Positions 1 through 11,275 of a DNA stretch of 64,000 nucleotides are shown in pieces. The first letter of the stretch is position 1. Every line of letters begins with the position of its first letter. The translations under genes and the position numbers were made by a program. The stretch comes from Ignavibacteriales bacterium (GTDB lineage: Bacteria; Bacteroidota; Ignavibacteria; Ignavibacteriales; Ignavibacteriaceae), in contig JADJHL010000012.1 of NCBI GenBank assembly GCA_016707585.1, forward strand, positions 1-64,000, given 5' to 3'. The notes under the pieces are model-generated. The model saw only the letters and a program-made list of their open reading frames with translations. It ran no database searches and was not told where the DNA came from.

Positions 1-624
<624 letters not shown>

Positions 625-627
625 TTC

Positions 628-3600
628 TTGAAACATATCTTCATCATAGCACTTTTCTTTCCAGTTTTAAACAGATTTCGCCTGGTGATTTAATAAATGC
701 TCGCTAATCTTGAAGGAATAAGTATTTGTACCAAGTATGAAATAGGTGATAAAGTTTTGAAAACTCTAATGCAGCAGTTGTGTAAGAAATTAAAACACTT
801 ATTAATGCTGGAAAGAGTTATCATTCAAGCTCTGATGTAAAAGAAAAGCATGCATCCTGCCATAATGAACATCACGGAAGAAATTTTAGAATAATAAATT
901 TTAAAACTGATGGATTTGATCATAATAAAACTGGTTTGAACTAACCGGTGCTGTCACAAAAGATTGTAAAGATTTGTCATCAATCAAAGTATATTTCTGA
1001 TAGTAAATACAAAAAGAAAAGTAAAGCATCTTGGTCTGGATCAAAAATGCGTTTCTGTCATGAAGATTTTCATCAAGGTACTTTAGGAAAAGAATGCAGC
1101 GGTTGTCATTCAACAGAAAAGTTTAAAACCGGCAACGAGTTTTGATCATAACAAAGCAGCTTTCAAATTAACTGGCGCTCACGAAAAAGTTGAATGTACA
1201 AAAATGTCATCCGAAATAGAAAGTAAGAAGAAGGGAATTTGAAAAGCTTAAGAGTTAAGTTTTGGAAATTGTTCTTCCTGTCATTCTGATGTTCACAAAA
1301 GGTGCTTTTGGTGCTGATTGTGAGTCGTGTCATTCAGCCCGTGGTTAATATTAGTAATCAAAAGGATTTGATCGTCAGCAAAACTAAGTTTCCATTGAAA
1401 ATTAGCAGACATCAAAAAGTAAATGCAACGATTGTCATAAAGGCAGTTATAAGGATAAACCACTATTTGCCAAAATGCACTTGATTGTCCTTCAGATTAT
1501 CACAAGGTGATTTTATCGTTGAAAACCTGGTTAAGAATGTAGTGTTTGTCATTCAGAACAAGGATTTACACCAGCAAAATTTACAATTGATGATCATAAC
1601 CAAAACAGAATTTGGAATTGACGGAGTCATTTCCTTAGCCAGCTTGCAAGCAATGCCATTTAAGGATGAGCAATGGAAGTTTAGAAATATCCAAACTCGA
1701 GTGTCAGGATTGTCATAAGAATGTTCACGAGAATGAAATCACTGAGAAATATTTGCCAGGTAATAAATGCGAGTCCTTGTCATCAAACTCTAAATTGGAA
1801 AAAATTACGTTCGATCACTAGTCGCACGGAATTGTACTATTTGGTAAACACCAGTCTGTTGATTACTTAGCAAATGTCATTACCCTGAAGTAAACGGGGA
1901 AAAGTTTTTTAAATTCGAATCTTTAAATTTAGATTGCGAACAATGTCACAAGGATGCCCATTTTGGTCAATTCAGGAAAACAAAATTACTGATTGCTCAA
2001 GGTGTCACGGATTCAATAATTGGAAAGAGAAAATTTGATCACTCAAATGCAAAGTTTAAAAGTGGTGCACATAAGAAATTAGAATGTTCAAATGCAACAA
2101 AACTGTTACTGAAATGTAACGCCATTTATCTTGTATAAAATAAAAGATTATAAATGCTCAGATGGTCATTCCAAATAATTTTTTTACTGCTAAGAGTATA
2201 GATATATTTGCTCAATCCACCTCACGGGGATGATTTCGATCAAGTTGTTCACTTTGCCATGTTTCTGAAAACTGGAAAGTTGATCTTACAAAAGTTACGT
2301 TTGATCACTCCCCAAACTAAGTTTAGCCTGGCTTGGTCAACATCAAAATGTTGATTGCAAATCGTGTCATACTTCACTCGTTTTCTCTTCTGCAAAAACT
2401 GATTGCATTTCCTGCCATACTGATATTAATCGAGGAACTGTGGGATTTGAATGTGCTAACTGCCATACGCCAACAACATGGATTGTTAAGAACATAATTG
2501 GCGTTCATCAAACAAGTAGATTTCCCTTAGTTGGTGCATAAGCAAGCTGATTGCACACAATGTCATTCTGGTTACACAGAGTTAAGATTACGATGTTGAA
2601 AATATTGATTGTTATGCTTGTCATATTCAGGATTATAATTCAGCTCGGTCTCCAGATCATATTGCTGCCAAGTTTTCTACGGATTGCGAAGAGTGTCACA
2701 GCGTAAATTCTCTTACCTGGAACACATCAAATGTAAATCATAGTTTCTTTCCCGCTTACAGGTGGTTACTCCTTACCAAGTTGTTTTCTTGTCATCAACG
2801 AGATACTTTCTCCGGACTTTCAACCGAATGTTATTCGTGTCATCAACAAAATTATCAAGCTACAACAAATCCAAATCATATTACATCGGGAATTCCAACA
2901 ACTTGCGAAGTATGTCATTCAATAAGTGGTTGGGTACCAGACCAGTTCAATCATAATTTAACTTCATTTCCATTAGTTGGTAAACACACAACTGCACAAT
3001 GCACGAGATTGCCATACTAGCGGTTATACAGGAACGCCTTCGGAATGTTTTACATGTCATCAGCAGAATTATCAATCAACAACAAATCCAAGTCATATTA
3101 CTGCTGGCATTCCTACTACTTGCGAGGTTTGTCATACAAGTAACGGATGGACACCTGCTCAGTTTAATCATAGTATAACTGAATTTCCTTTAACAGGAAA
3201 ACATATAACAGTAGATTGTTCTGATTGTCAATTAACCGGTTACACTAATACACCACAAGATTGTTATTCAGTCATCAACAAGATTATCAATCAGTTAACG
3301 ATCCAAATCTCATATTTGCATCTCAATTTCCTACAGATTGTTTGTTATGTCATACAACTTCTGGTTGGGAAGGTGCAACTTTTGATCATAACCAGAGTGG
3401 ATTTCCTTTAACAGTGCACACTCCCAACTGTAGCTTGTGCAACACCATACAAGTGGATATACGGGAACCCCGGCTGAATGTAATTCATGTCACCAATCAA
3501 GATTATCAGGCTACTACAAATCCCTAATCATATAACTGCTGGTATTCCAAACACTTGCGAAGTTTGTGATTCTACTACTGCTTGGTCTCCTGCACAGTTT

Positions 3601-5606
3601 AATCTTAATACAACACAGTTTCCATTAACAGGCAATCACGTTACATTGCTTGTACAACTTGTCATACAAATGGATATACAGGAACATCATCAGAATGTTA
3701 TTCCTGTCATCAACAGGATTTTCAATCTACAACGGATCAAAATCACGTTGTTGAAGGTATCCACAAGAATGTACTGTTTGCCACAATACAACAAATTGGG
3801 GAAGACGCAACCTTTGATCATAATTTATCACAGTTTCGCTTAACCGGCGCTCATGTTTCTGTGGCTTGTGCAACTTGTCATGACAAAATGGATATACTGG
3901 TACACCAACAGATTGTTTTGCGTGTCATCAAACTGATTATAACAAAACTAGCAAATCCCAATCATCAGGCAGCAGGATTTCCAACAACATGGGAACCAGT
4001 CATTGAACTACGGCTAGGAGACAGCAACGCTTGATAGTGATATTCAATACTTTCCAATCTACTCTGGTGAACATCAGGGCGAATGGAATTTATGCGCTGA
4101 TTGTCATACAGTTCCAAATAATTTTCTGTATTCTCTTGTATCGATTGTCATAGAACATAATCAAAATGATATGGATAATGAACATCAAGGTGTTCAAGGA
4201 TACAACTACAATAGCGCGGATTGTTTTGCTTGCCATCCTCAAGGTAGAAAAGAAGGAGCTTTCAATCATGCTACTTCAAATTTTGTTTTAGTTGGAGAGC
4301 ATCTTACTGCAGATTGTATTCAATGTCATCAAAGTGGTTATAGTAATACACCAACTATATGTTCTGATTGTCATATCACAAATTATAATTCTGCAGTAAA
4401 TCCTAATCATCAGGCTCTTGGATTAAGTACTGATTGTTCAACTTGCCATACACCAAGTTCGGATTGGCAGCCAGCTACATTCCCACAACATAATCAGGTT
4501 TATCAATTATTAGGAAGACATGCAGAAATTGCAAATAATTGTGCAAGAGTTGTCACAATGGTAATTATACAACAACACCTGATCAATGTGTTGGATGTCA
4601 TCAAAGTGATTTTAATTCAGCAATCAATCCAAATCATACGGCAGCGGGTATTCCTACAACTTGTGAACAATGCCACACATCTACTAATTGGACACCATCT
4701 ACATTCGATCATGCCACAACCGGTTTTACACTTTTAGGATCGCATCAATCGATACAATGTTCATCTTGCCATGAAGGAACAACTTCTGGATTGAATAACT
4801 TATGTATAACTTGTCATCAACCAGATTATAATGCAGCTCCAAATCATACAGCACAATCATATCCCACAAACTGTGAATTGTGCCATAACTCGGTTTTGTG
4901 GAATCAAACTAATTTTGATCATCAGAATACTAATTTTCCATTAACAGGTTCGCACACAACGGTAACTTGCCAGCAATGTCATTCAAGTGGATATACAGGA
5001 ACATCAACGGAGTGTTTTTCTTGTCATCAAACAGCTTTTAATAATGCTGTAAATCCAAATCATACTGCGGCTGGAATTCCAACAACTTGCGAGAGTTGTC
5101 ACAACTCAAGTTTAGCAACAACTTGTGAAAATTGTCATACAACTAATCCTGGCTGGGCTCCTGCAACATTTCGGTTCACAACAATTTCTATCAATTGTTA
5201 GGTGCACTTTACAAGTAAATAACTGTACTGATTGTCATCAAGAAATTATAATACTACACCAAATACTTGTATGGGCTGTCATTCAACAATTTTAATGGAA
5301 CAACAGATCCACCGCACCAAACATTGAATTTTTCCTGAAGACTGTTTAACACGCCATACGATGAATGGCTGGACGCCAGCATCATTCAATCACAGTTTCT
5401 TTCAACAGGAAATCACCATAATAATGTTGATTGCAACGAATGTCATTCAGAAACAAATTATCAACCTCAATGTTTTAAGCTGTCATATGGAAGATTTTCT
5501 TGATGAACATAGTTTAGGTGATAGAACAGATTGTTGGAATTGTCATGTTACCAATGATTGGGATAATAAGTTAATTAGTCCAAGTATTAAAGTTGAAAGT
5601 GGACTG
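628..5606 (+). CDS. Giant multiheme c-type cytochrome (cytochrome c3 family), frameshifted
   Basis: A TTG at 628 begins a hydrophobic signal-like segment ('KHIFIIALFFPVL'). Some 5 kb rich in CxxCH haem-attachment motifs then follows. I count about 43 intact motifs by eye and roughly a dozen more that are one base out of frame. The first part (to about 2500) uses a 'FDHNKxxFxLxGAHxxxxCxxCH' cassette. The second part is built of units recurring every 214-220 bases (about 72 codons), three haem motifs each, with the theme 'NPNHITAGIPTTCEVCH', then 'FPLTGKH', then 'GYTxTPxxCxxCH'. Many one-base indels break it, which I attribute to sequence errors. If intact it would be about 1,650 residues with more than 50 haems. 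It would lie in the periplasm or outside the cell and suit long-range electron transfer. The exact stop, between 5547 and 5606, is uncertain, and two adjacent cytochrome genes cannot be excluded. Confidence 0.85.
2685..5350 (+). repeat. Tandem ~217-base coding repeats, three CxxCH per unit
   Basis: The 'TxCExCH' landmark recurs at 2685, 2904, 3121, 3339, 3556, 3770, about 3990, 4435, 4660, 4869 and 5086. Most intervals are 214-220 bases; the longer gap from 3990 to 4435 covers two units. Each unit of about 72 residues carries three haem-binding motifs. This is an internal protein repeat of the cytochrome gene and not a CRISPR array. Confidence 0.8.
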
Positions 5607-7250
5607 ATGAAAAAGAACTATATATTACATAAGCATTTTGATCCTATATAGTGTTTCTATATTTGCACAAACAAGCTGGAAAAGAAGGCAAGATTGGATA
5701 TATTTCTTCGCAATTGGTTTATGTAAGTTTTAATAATACTGATGGCTTAAGTGAACTAGATACTTTCTTTATCAAAAGTAAAAACAAAAATATTCCAGCA
5801 CTAAGAACGAAATACCTTTCATCATCATCAGCAGCTTGCGAAAGAATAATAAATGAAGAGTTTAAATCTGATATGATTGTTTATGCACTGGATAAAACTG
5901 AAAATCAAGTTGTTATAACTCCTGTTTGATATACCTGTTGAACAAAATGAAATAAAACCTGTTGAGAAAATGGAAGAAATTAATGCTAAATCAGAAAAAA
6001 ATGTTGAATCAAAAGTTTCTGGCAGATATTCAATTCAATCGTATTCAAATTTTAATAATATTTATGATCGAGGAGATTATCGGCGCTGGAGACATTCATT
6101 TAGATTTGGTGCGCAAAACATTGTTGGTTCAGCTTTATCTTTTTCTACTTATGCAATATTTGCTTACAGGGCTGACGATTGGAAAACAGTTTCGTCTAAT
6201 CTTGGCAAAGTCACTTAAATTATATGATTTAAACTTAAATTACCAATTTAATGAATCCACACAGTTTTGGTTTGGAAGATACTTAAACAGAAAAATATCA
6301 AATATTAGCATTGTAGATGGATTGCAATTTGAGAAAGCATTTTCATTTCTCACAGCCGGAGTTGTAATCGGTTCCCGACCAAACTTTACAGATTTTGGAT
6401 TAAACACTAAATTATTTGAGTATGGAATTTACTTGAATAGAGTTGATACTTTGGGTAATGGAATTATGGAAAATACTTTTTCACTATTTCAGCAAACAAA
6501 TAATCTTATAACAGATAGAAGATTTGCTTATTTACAGCACACTAATAATATCATTTCAAATATTTATTTATTTGCTTCTACTGAAGTTGATCTTTATAAA
6601 AGAGCTGGGGTTGAAAAAGATGATTTTAGTTTAACTTCACTTTATCTTTCTGCAAGATATGCTCCAGTTCGAGAATTTTCTCTAAACCTTTCTTATGATG
6701 CACGTAAAAATGTTTATTACTACGAAACATTTAAATCTTTATCAGATAGTGTTTTAGAAAATGAAACACGACAGGGATTTAGAGTAAGATCAGTAATAAG
6801 ACCTTTCAGCAATTTAAGTATTGGATTACAATATGGTTATCGACATAGTAAATCAGATGTTAAACCAAGTGAAAATTATGGCGGAAATATTTCTTATTCT
6901 ATGATTCCGATAATTCAATCATCATTTGGAGTTAATTTTAATAGACTGCATAATTAATTATGTTGAGGTTATGTTTACTCATTAACATTAATTAAGTCAC
7001 TCTCCGAAATTCGTTCAGATCTATCAATAAAGTTTTAAGAAAAACTGATTACTACTTTTCCTCAGGCACTTCAAAGTTTGATGAAAAAGCTTTAGTACTC
7101 GATTTTTCAACAATGCCGTTTAACCCGCTCCTTTCATTTTTCTGTAAGTTATGAAGGAGCTTTTGAATCAACCGAACTTATAGCAGAATTCTATTGCGAT
7201 CTTACTACGAGATTTTAAAATCTCTGCATAAAAACTTCCTTTCCAAATAA
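5607..7250 (+). CDS. Outer-membrane beta-barrel protein, frameshifted
   Basis: An ATG at 5607 opens a signal peptide (ending near 'YSVSIFAQ'). A small N-terminal globular part of about 90 residues follows ('GYISSQLVYVSFNNTDG'), then alternating aromatic and hydrophobic strands typical of an outer-membrane barrel (5970-7250), such as 'FWFGRYLNRK', 'LNLSYDARKNVYYYE' and 'LSIGLQYGYRHSK'. Several indels break the frame (near 5640, 5925, 6215, 6960 and 7030). The start lies just after the last haem motif of the giant cytochrome, so the two are probably co-transcribed. Barrels next to multiheme cytochromes form conduits such as MtrAB in known systems, which suggests a similar role. That role is inferred; I cannot assign it to a named porin family. 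Confidence 0.7.
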
Positions 7251-7291
7251 ACTAATTATATCTATTTTGTCTCAAACAAGAGATAAAGAAA

Positions 7292-8322
7292 ATGTTCAGT
7301 ATCGTTGGTTCAATACATATGCACTCAACTTTTCAGATGGAACGGGAGAAAGTACCGGATATTGCAAAGTTTGCTGATGAAGTCAGTTTAGATTTTATAA
7401 TGCTTACAGATCATAATACTTTTAGGCAGCATGAAGGTTTTGAAAAGTGGTTTGGCAAAACGCTCCATTTAAGTAAGCTGTGAGATAAATGATAAAGAAA
7501 ATAAAAATCATTATTTGGCTTTTGGTATTGATAAAGCATTTTCAGCAAGAACTCCTGCAAAAAAATATGTTTCGAAGTAAAGGAACTTAGCGGTATCGGA
7601 TTTTTAGCTCATCCACACGAAAAACGACAACACAAGAACATAAAACATCCTAGGTTGAATGGGATACTGAAGATTTTACAGGGTGAAATCTAAGTCATAT
7701 GTCTGAATAGGTTGTGAAGTCTAACTGAAGGAAATAAATACCAAATCTATTTTTGCATCCATTAAGAACAATTATCACTCCACCAAAAAACATTAAAAGT
7801 CTGGGATGAATTAGTTTTAAGAGAAAAGTTATTGGCATTGGTGGAATTGTGCACACGCACATAAATATAATCTTGTTGGATTTTAGAAGTTGAAATTTTT
7901 TTCCATACAAAGTTTTATTCAAATCAATTCGAACTCGTTTTACTTGATAAGGAAATAAAAAAATAGCACAAAATGATGTTGAAACTGCAAAGTGGACAAT
8001 TTATAATGCGCTAAAAGATGGAAGATGTTTTGTTGCAAATGATTATGTAGCCGAATCTAAAGGATTTAGATTTTTGCGGATCACAACAATAAAAAAGTAT
8101 CAAATAGGTGATACTGTTCCAGATCATAAAAATATTAAATTAAATGTTTTACTTCCTGGACAGAAATCAGAGATAAAACTTATTGGAAACGGAAAAGTCT
8201 TAGAGACTTCAAATGGAATTGATGCCGAGTTTATTGTAAATAAAAAAGGTGTTTACCGTGTTGAAGTTTTTAATGAAGATCGTGCCTGGATTTATTCAAA
8301 TCATATTAGAGTAGAAGTTTAG
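7292..8322 (+). CDS. PHP-domain metal-dependent phosphoesterase, frameshifted
   Basis: Joined frames show the PHP fold. The first metal motif is 'HMHSTF', followed by the Ser-Asp-Gly-Thr-Gly loop (about 7318-7350), then 'MLTDHNTF' (about 7400) and 'LAHPHE' (about 7610). The C-terminal part (8074-8322) is intact and looks like a beta-sandwich ('EVFNEDRAWIYSNHIRVEV'). PHP proteins use two or three metal ions to hydrolyse phosphoesters; the substrate here is unknown. At least five indels interrupt the gene. It sits between the beta-barrel gene and the redox cluster with no obvious functional link to either. The family is fairly certain; the start could lie slightly upstream. Confidence 0.65.
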
Positions 8323-8531
8323 ACCAATTCTGTTCCGTAAGCTATTGCAAATCAAAAATCCTTTCAACTAATTTATCTTACTCGAGGATCGAAAGTAAGT
8401 CACTACAAATAATTATTACAAATTTTCTAAATATCACTACACACAGTTGTGAATTTTATTAAATCCAACAATTGAATCCTTTTTTTCTCCTGAATCACAC
8501 CTTCACAAAAATTAGCTATTTAGAAATTTAT

Positions 8532-8763
8532 ATGACGACTACACAACCCAAAGTTATAGTATTTTCAACTCCTACTTGTAGTTTCTGCGTACAAGCTAAA
8601 AGATATTTAAAAAAGAATAGTCCGTTTTACTGATATCGATGTATCACGGGAATCAATCAGCTGCAAGAGATATGTTACGCAGAACAGGACAGATGGGTGT
8701 TCCTGTAATTCTTATTAACAACTTACCGCAATGATAGGTTTTGATAGAAATAAAATTAATTAA
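8532..8763 (+). CDS. Glutaredoxin-like protein, frameshifted
   Basis: Too broken to appear as one reading frame. The start reads 'MTTTQPKVIVFSTPTCSFC', with the CxxC active site Cys-Ser-Phe-Cys. After indels the text continues with 'RDMLRRTGQMGVPVILIN' and the glutaredoxin/NrdH-type 'GVPV' cis-proline loop, ending 'IGFDRNKIN'. About 77 residues is the normal length of a small glutaredoxin or NrdH protein. It would reduce disulfides using thioredoxin reductase or glutathione-like thiols. It heads a short redox cluster (glutaredoxin, GroES, thioredoxin, thioredoxin reductase) on the same strand. Its identity is well supported by the motif order. Confidence 0.75.
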
Positions 8764-8794
8764 TTGTTAAACATAAAAAATTAGCGAGATAAGA

Positions 8795-9067
8795 ATGAAA
8801 ATTAAACCTTTAGATGACCGCATCTTACTTGGAACCAATGCCTGCTGAAGAAAAACTTCTTCAGGATTAATAATTCCCTGATTCAGCAAAGAAAAACCGC
8901 GTGTTGGTACTGTAAGAGTAGTTTGGAACAGATGAAGATTTAAGAGAAAAAATTAAGGAAGGTAAAAAAGTTTTATTCTTAAATACGGCGGAGATGAAGT
9001 TGAAATGAACGGTAAAGAATACAGAATATTACAACGTTCAGATATTCTTGCTATTGGTGAAGACTAA
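8795..9067 (+). CDS. groES: Co-chaperonin GroES, frameshifted
   Basis: Joining frames gives 'MKIKPLDDRILL', 'PRVGTVRVVG', 'EGKKVLFLKYGGDEVEMNG' and 'YRILQRSDILAI', which cover the length of a standard 90-97 residue GroES. GroES caps the GroEL ring in protein folding. Three or four one-base indels break the frame (for example near 8833 and 8980). No groEL follows: the next gene, 33 bases downstream, is a thioredoxin. It is therefore separated from its usual partner, or it is an extra copy. Its start is preceded by a weak purine-rich site. Identification is confident despite the damage. Confidence 0.85.
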
Positions 9068-9099
9068 TTAATAAATATTAAAAACTAAAAAGGAAAAAA

Positions 9100-9446
9100 A
9101 TGTTAAGAACAAATTTAACTCACGTACTTACTCAAGAAGCTGATCACTCTGAATTATTAAAGAATAATGAAAACGTATGATTTGTTGCGGTAGAATGGGG
9201 CCCATGTGCATACCTGTTTACGAAGTTATGGAAATTGAAGGCAAATAAAATGTAAAATTCGCTGATATGGGATTTAATCTATACCTGATGCAAGATTAAT
9301 CAGAAATTTTATCAGAATGTAGAGGATTTCCGGGGAATACCCTTTGTAATATATTACCAAAAATGGTAAAGTTTGCAAAAGCAACAGGCAGCATTCAATT
9401 AAGATCCCGGGTAACTGCAATTCTTGATGAACAATTTGGAAAGTAA
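9100..9446 (+). CDS. Thioredoxin-family protein with CGRMGPMC site, frameshifted
   Basis: The start is 'MLRTNLTHVLTQEADHSEL' with AGGAAAAAA just before it. The corrected frame then gives 'CCGRMGPMCIPVYEVMEIE', 'VKFADM' and 'CRGFRGIPFVIYY', ending 'VTAILDEQFGK', about 110 residues. This is a thioredoxin fold in which the classic Trp-Cys-Gly-Pro-Cys is replaced by a longer spacing, Cys-Gly-Arg-Met-Gly-Pro-Met-Cys. The 'GIPF' cis-proline loop is kept. It lies directly upstream of a thioredoxin-reductase gene, its likely electron donor. At least five indels break it. The thioredoxin fold is well supported; the altered active site means its redox partners are uncertain. Confidence 0.7.
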
Positions 9447-9569
9447 CTTAGTCGCTCTCAAAAGCAACTCTGTTACTTTTTATCCTTTACAACTTTATAA
9501 GTTGTAATATTGATTAAATAATTAGCCTCATTCAAATGGATGGGGCTAATACCTCTGCTAACTTTGATG

Positions 9570-10456
9570 TGATGGAGTTTCTAATTAAGCAAAAATAATT
9601 ATTTCAACTTTTAATTGAATGAAGGTGCGATTGGTGGACAAATGGTGCTTACTCACGAGATTGCAAACTATCCTGGCGTAGAAAATATTAGCGGATATGA
9701 ACTTGCGCGAACGATGAAATCTCAAGCTCAAAAATTTGGATGTGTAATCAAATCTAATATTAAGATTGCATCATTAGAATTAAATGATGATTTAAAAAAA
9801 TTACTGTTAATGATAAAGATGTTTTATACTTCAAATGCTGTAATCATTTCAACCGGTGGAAAATCCAGAATGATCGGTGCATTGAGTGAAAATGAATTTA
9901 AGGTAAGGGTATTTCATACTGTGCAACTTGTGATGGTGATTTTTTCAGGATAAAGAAATTATTGTTGTTGGTGGCGGAAACTCAGCTTTGGAAGAGGCTG
10001 TATCTCTAACAAAATATGCATCAAGGTAACGATTATTCACCAGTTTGATCATTTTCAAGCATTAGAACATTATATTGATGAAGCAAAGAAGAATGAAAAG
10101 ATAAACTTTATTATGGAATCCAAAATGGTTGAGTTTTTTGGTGATGAAAAACTTGAATCAGTAAAGTACAGCATCAATCAACAAGTGAAATTACTGAAAT
10201 GAAAATTGATGGTGTTTTTATTTTTATTGGTTATGTTCCAAACACAGAATCGCTTGAAGGTTTGATTGAACTGAACAAATGGAAAGAAATTGTTGTTGAT
10301 AAAGATATGAGAACAAATGTGATAGGAGTTTTTGCTGCTGGTGATTCGATACAGAAAAGATACAGACAGGTAACTACTGCAGTTGCTGATGGAACTATTG
10401 CTGCACTAAGTGCCGCTGATTATATAAATAATCTTAAAAAAGTTGAAGCTGAATAA
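9570..10456 (+). CDS. trxB: Thioredoxin-disulfide reductase-like flavoprotein, damaged
   Basis: The corrected protein contains 'NEGAIGGQM', 'HEIANYPG', the redox-active 'CATCDGDFF' (about 9920-9945), a second Rossmann motif 'IIVVGGGNSALEEAVSL', and the C-terminal FAD motif 'VFAAGDS' with 'QVTTAVADGTIAA'. These are the hallmarks of TrxB, which moves electrons from NADPH through FAD to thioredoxin. The adjoining upstream thioredoxin is the natural substrate. The N-terminal FAD-binding GxGxxG region is not recognisable upstream of 9615. Only a remnant resembling the following strand is seen, so about 25 codons appear deleted, probably by an assembly collapse. Several indels are present (about 9800, 9912, 10020, 10170). 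Confidence 0.75.
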
Positions 10457-10475
10457 CTGAATTAATTTTAACAAA

Positions 10476-11087
10476 ATGCAAAATAAAAATCATTGGTACG
10501 ACGGCTGGTTTTATGATAAGTTAATTGCTCCAAACCAGGATAGAATGTTTGGTGAAATTAAAAATCTAATCGAACCAAATTCTAGTGTTATAGATGTAGG
10601 CTGTGGTACTGGAAGATTTTCTTTTTCCATAGCTGATAAAGTAAGCAAAGTTGTTGGAGTTGATTTATCAAGCAAGAATATAACTACTTCAAATCAAACA
10701 CTTCAAAAAAATCCAAACAATAAAATTTCATTTCTTCACACAAAACTTTCAAATCTTATTTCACAAAATCATCATTTCGATTATGGTGTTATGACTTATG
10801 TAATTCACGAAGTAAATCCAGAAGACAGAATTACATTACTTATTGAGGTGGCACAAATTGCTGATAAAATTATTATTGGTGATTATCTGGTCCCAACTAA
10901 TAAAGGTTTTTGGGGAATGCTAAATCAAGTTGTAGAATTTGCAGCCGGGAATGAGCATTATACAAACTTCAAAGACTTTGTAAAGAATGATGGACTAACA
11001 GGTTTAACTAAAGCAGCAAAACTAAAAGTAGTTAAAGAAGTTCATAATAAACCTGTAACAAGTCAGGTTATGATCTTAGAAAAGTAA
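10476..11087 (+). CDS. Class I SAM-dependent methyltransferase
   Basis: A complete 203-residue frame. Residues 38-47 ('VIDVGCGTGR') form the SAM-binding glycine loop, with the acidic end of strand 2 at 'VVGVDLSS' (about residues 59-66). Residues about 104-115 ('HFDYGVMTYVIH') correspond to post-motif II. This is the ubiquinone/menaquinone-methylase-like Methyltransf_11/25 fold. The acceptor substrate cannot be told from sequence. It starts 20 bases after the thioredoxin reductase and is the first undamaged gene in the window, so it gives a check on the reading frame. Co-transcription with the reductase is possible. Confidence 0.75.
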   Translation: MQNKNHWYDGWFYDKLIAPNQDRMFGEIKNLIEPNSSVIDVGCGTGRFSFSIADKVSKVVGVDLSSKNITTSNQTLQKNPNNKISFLHTKLSNLISQNHHFDYGVMTYVIHEVNPEDRITLLIEVAQIADKIIIGDYLVPTNKGFWGMLNQVVEFAAGNEHYTNFKDFVKNDGLTGLTKAAKLKVVKEVHNKPVTSQVMILEK

Positions 11088-11275
11088 AGAAATTCTATCA
11101 TTTAGAAATTTCTAATTATCAACTGTGTTAATTGTTTAAGTAATCTGTTCGAGTAATAAATATTTTATTTTACTTTTTCATATTTAACAATCTTAACCTC
11201 GTATATTGAATCTTGTATGATTCACCTTCATCATACTGCACGAAAACTATTTTAATAAATTTCAGTCTTTGCGAT

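Noticed and set aside
2685..5350. CRISPR-like regular repeats
   Set aside because: The period is about 217 bases, the repeats are coding and diverged, and each contains haem motifs; there are no short identical repeats with unique spacers.
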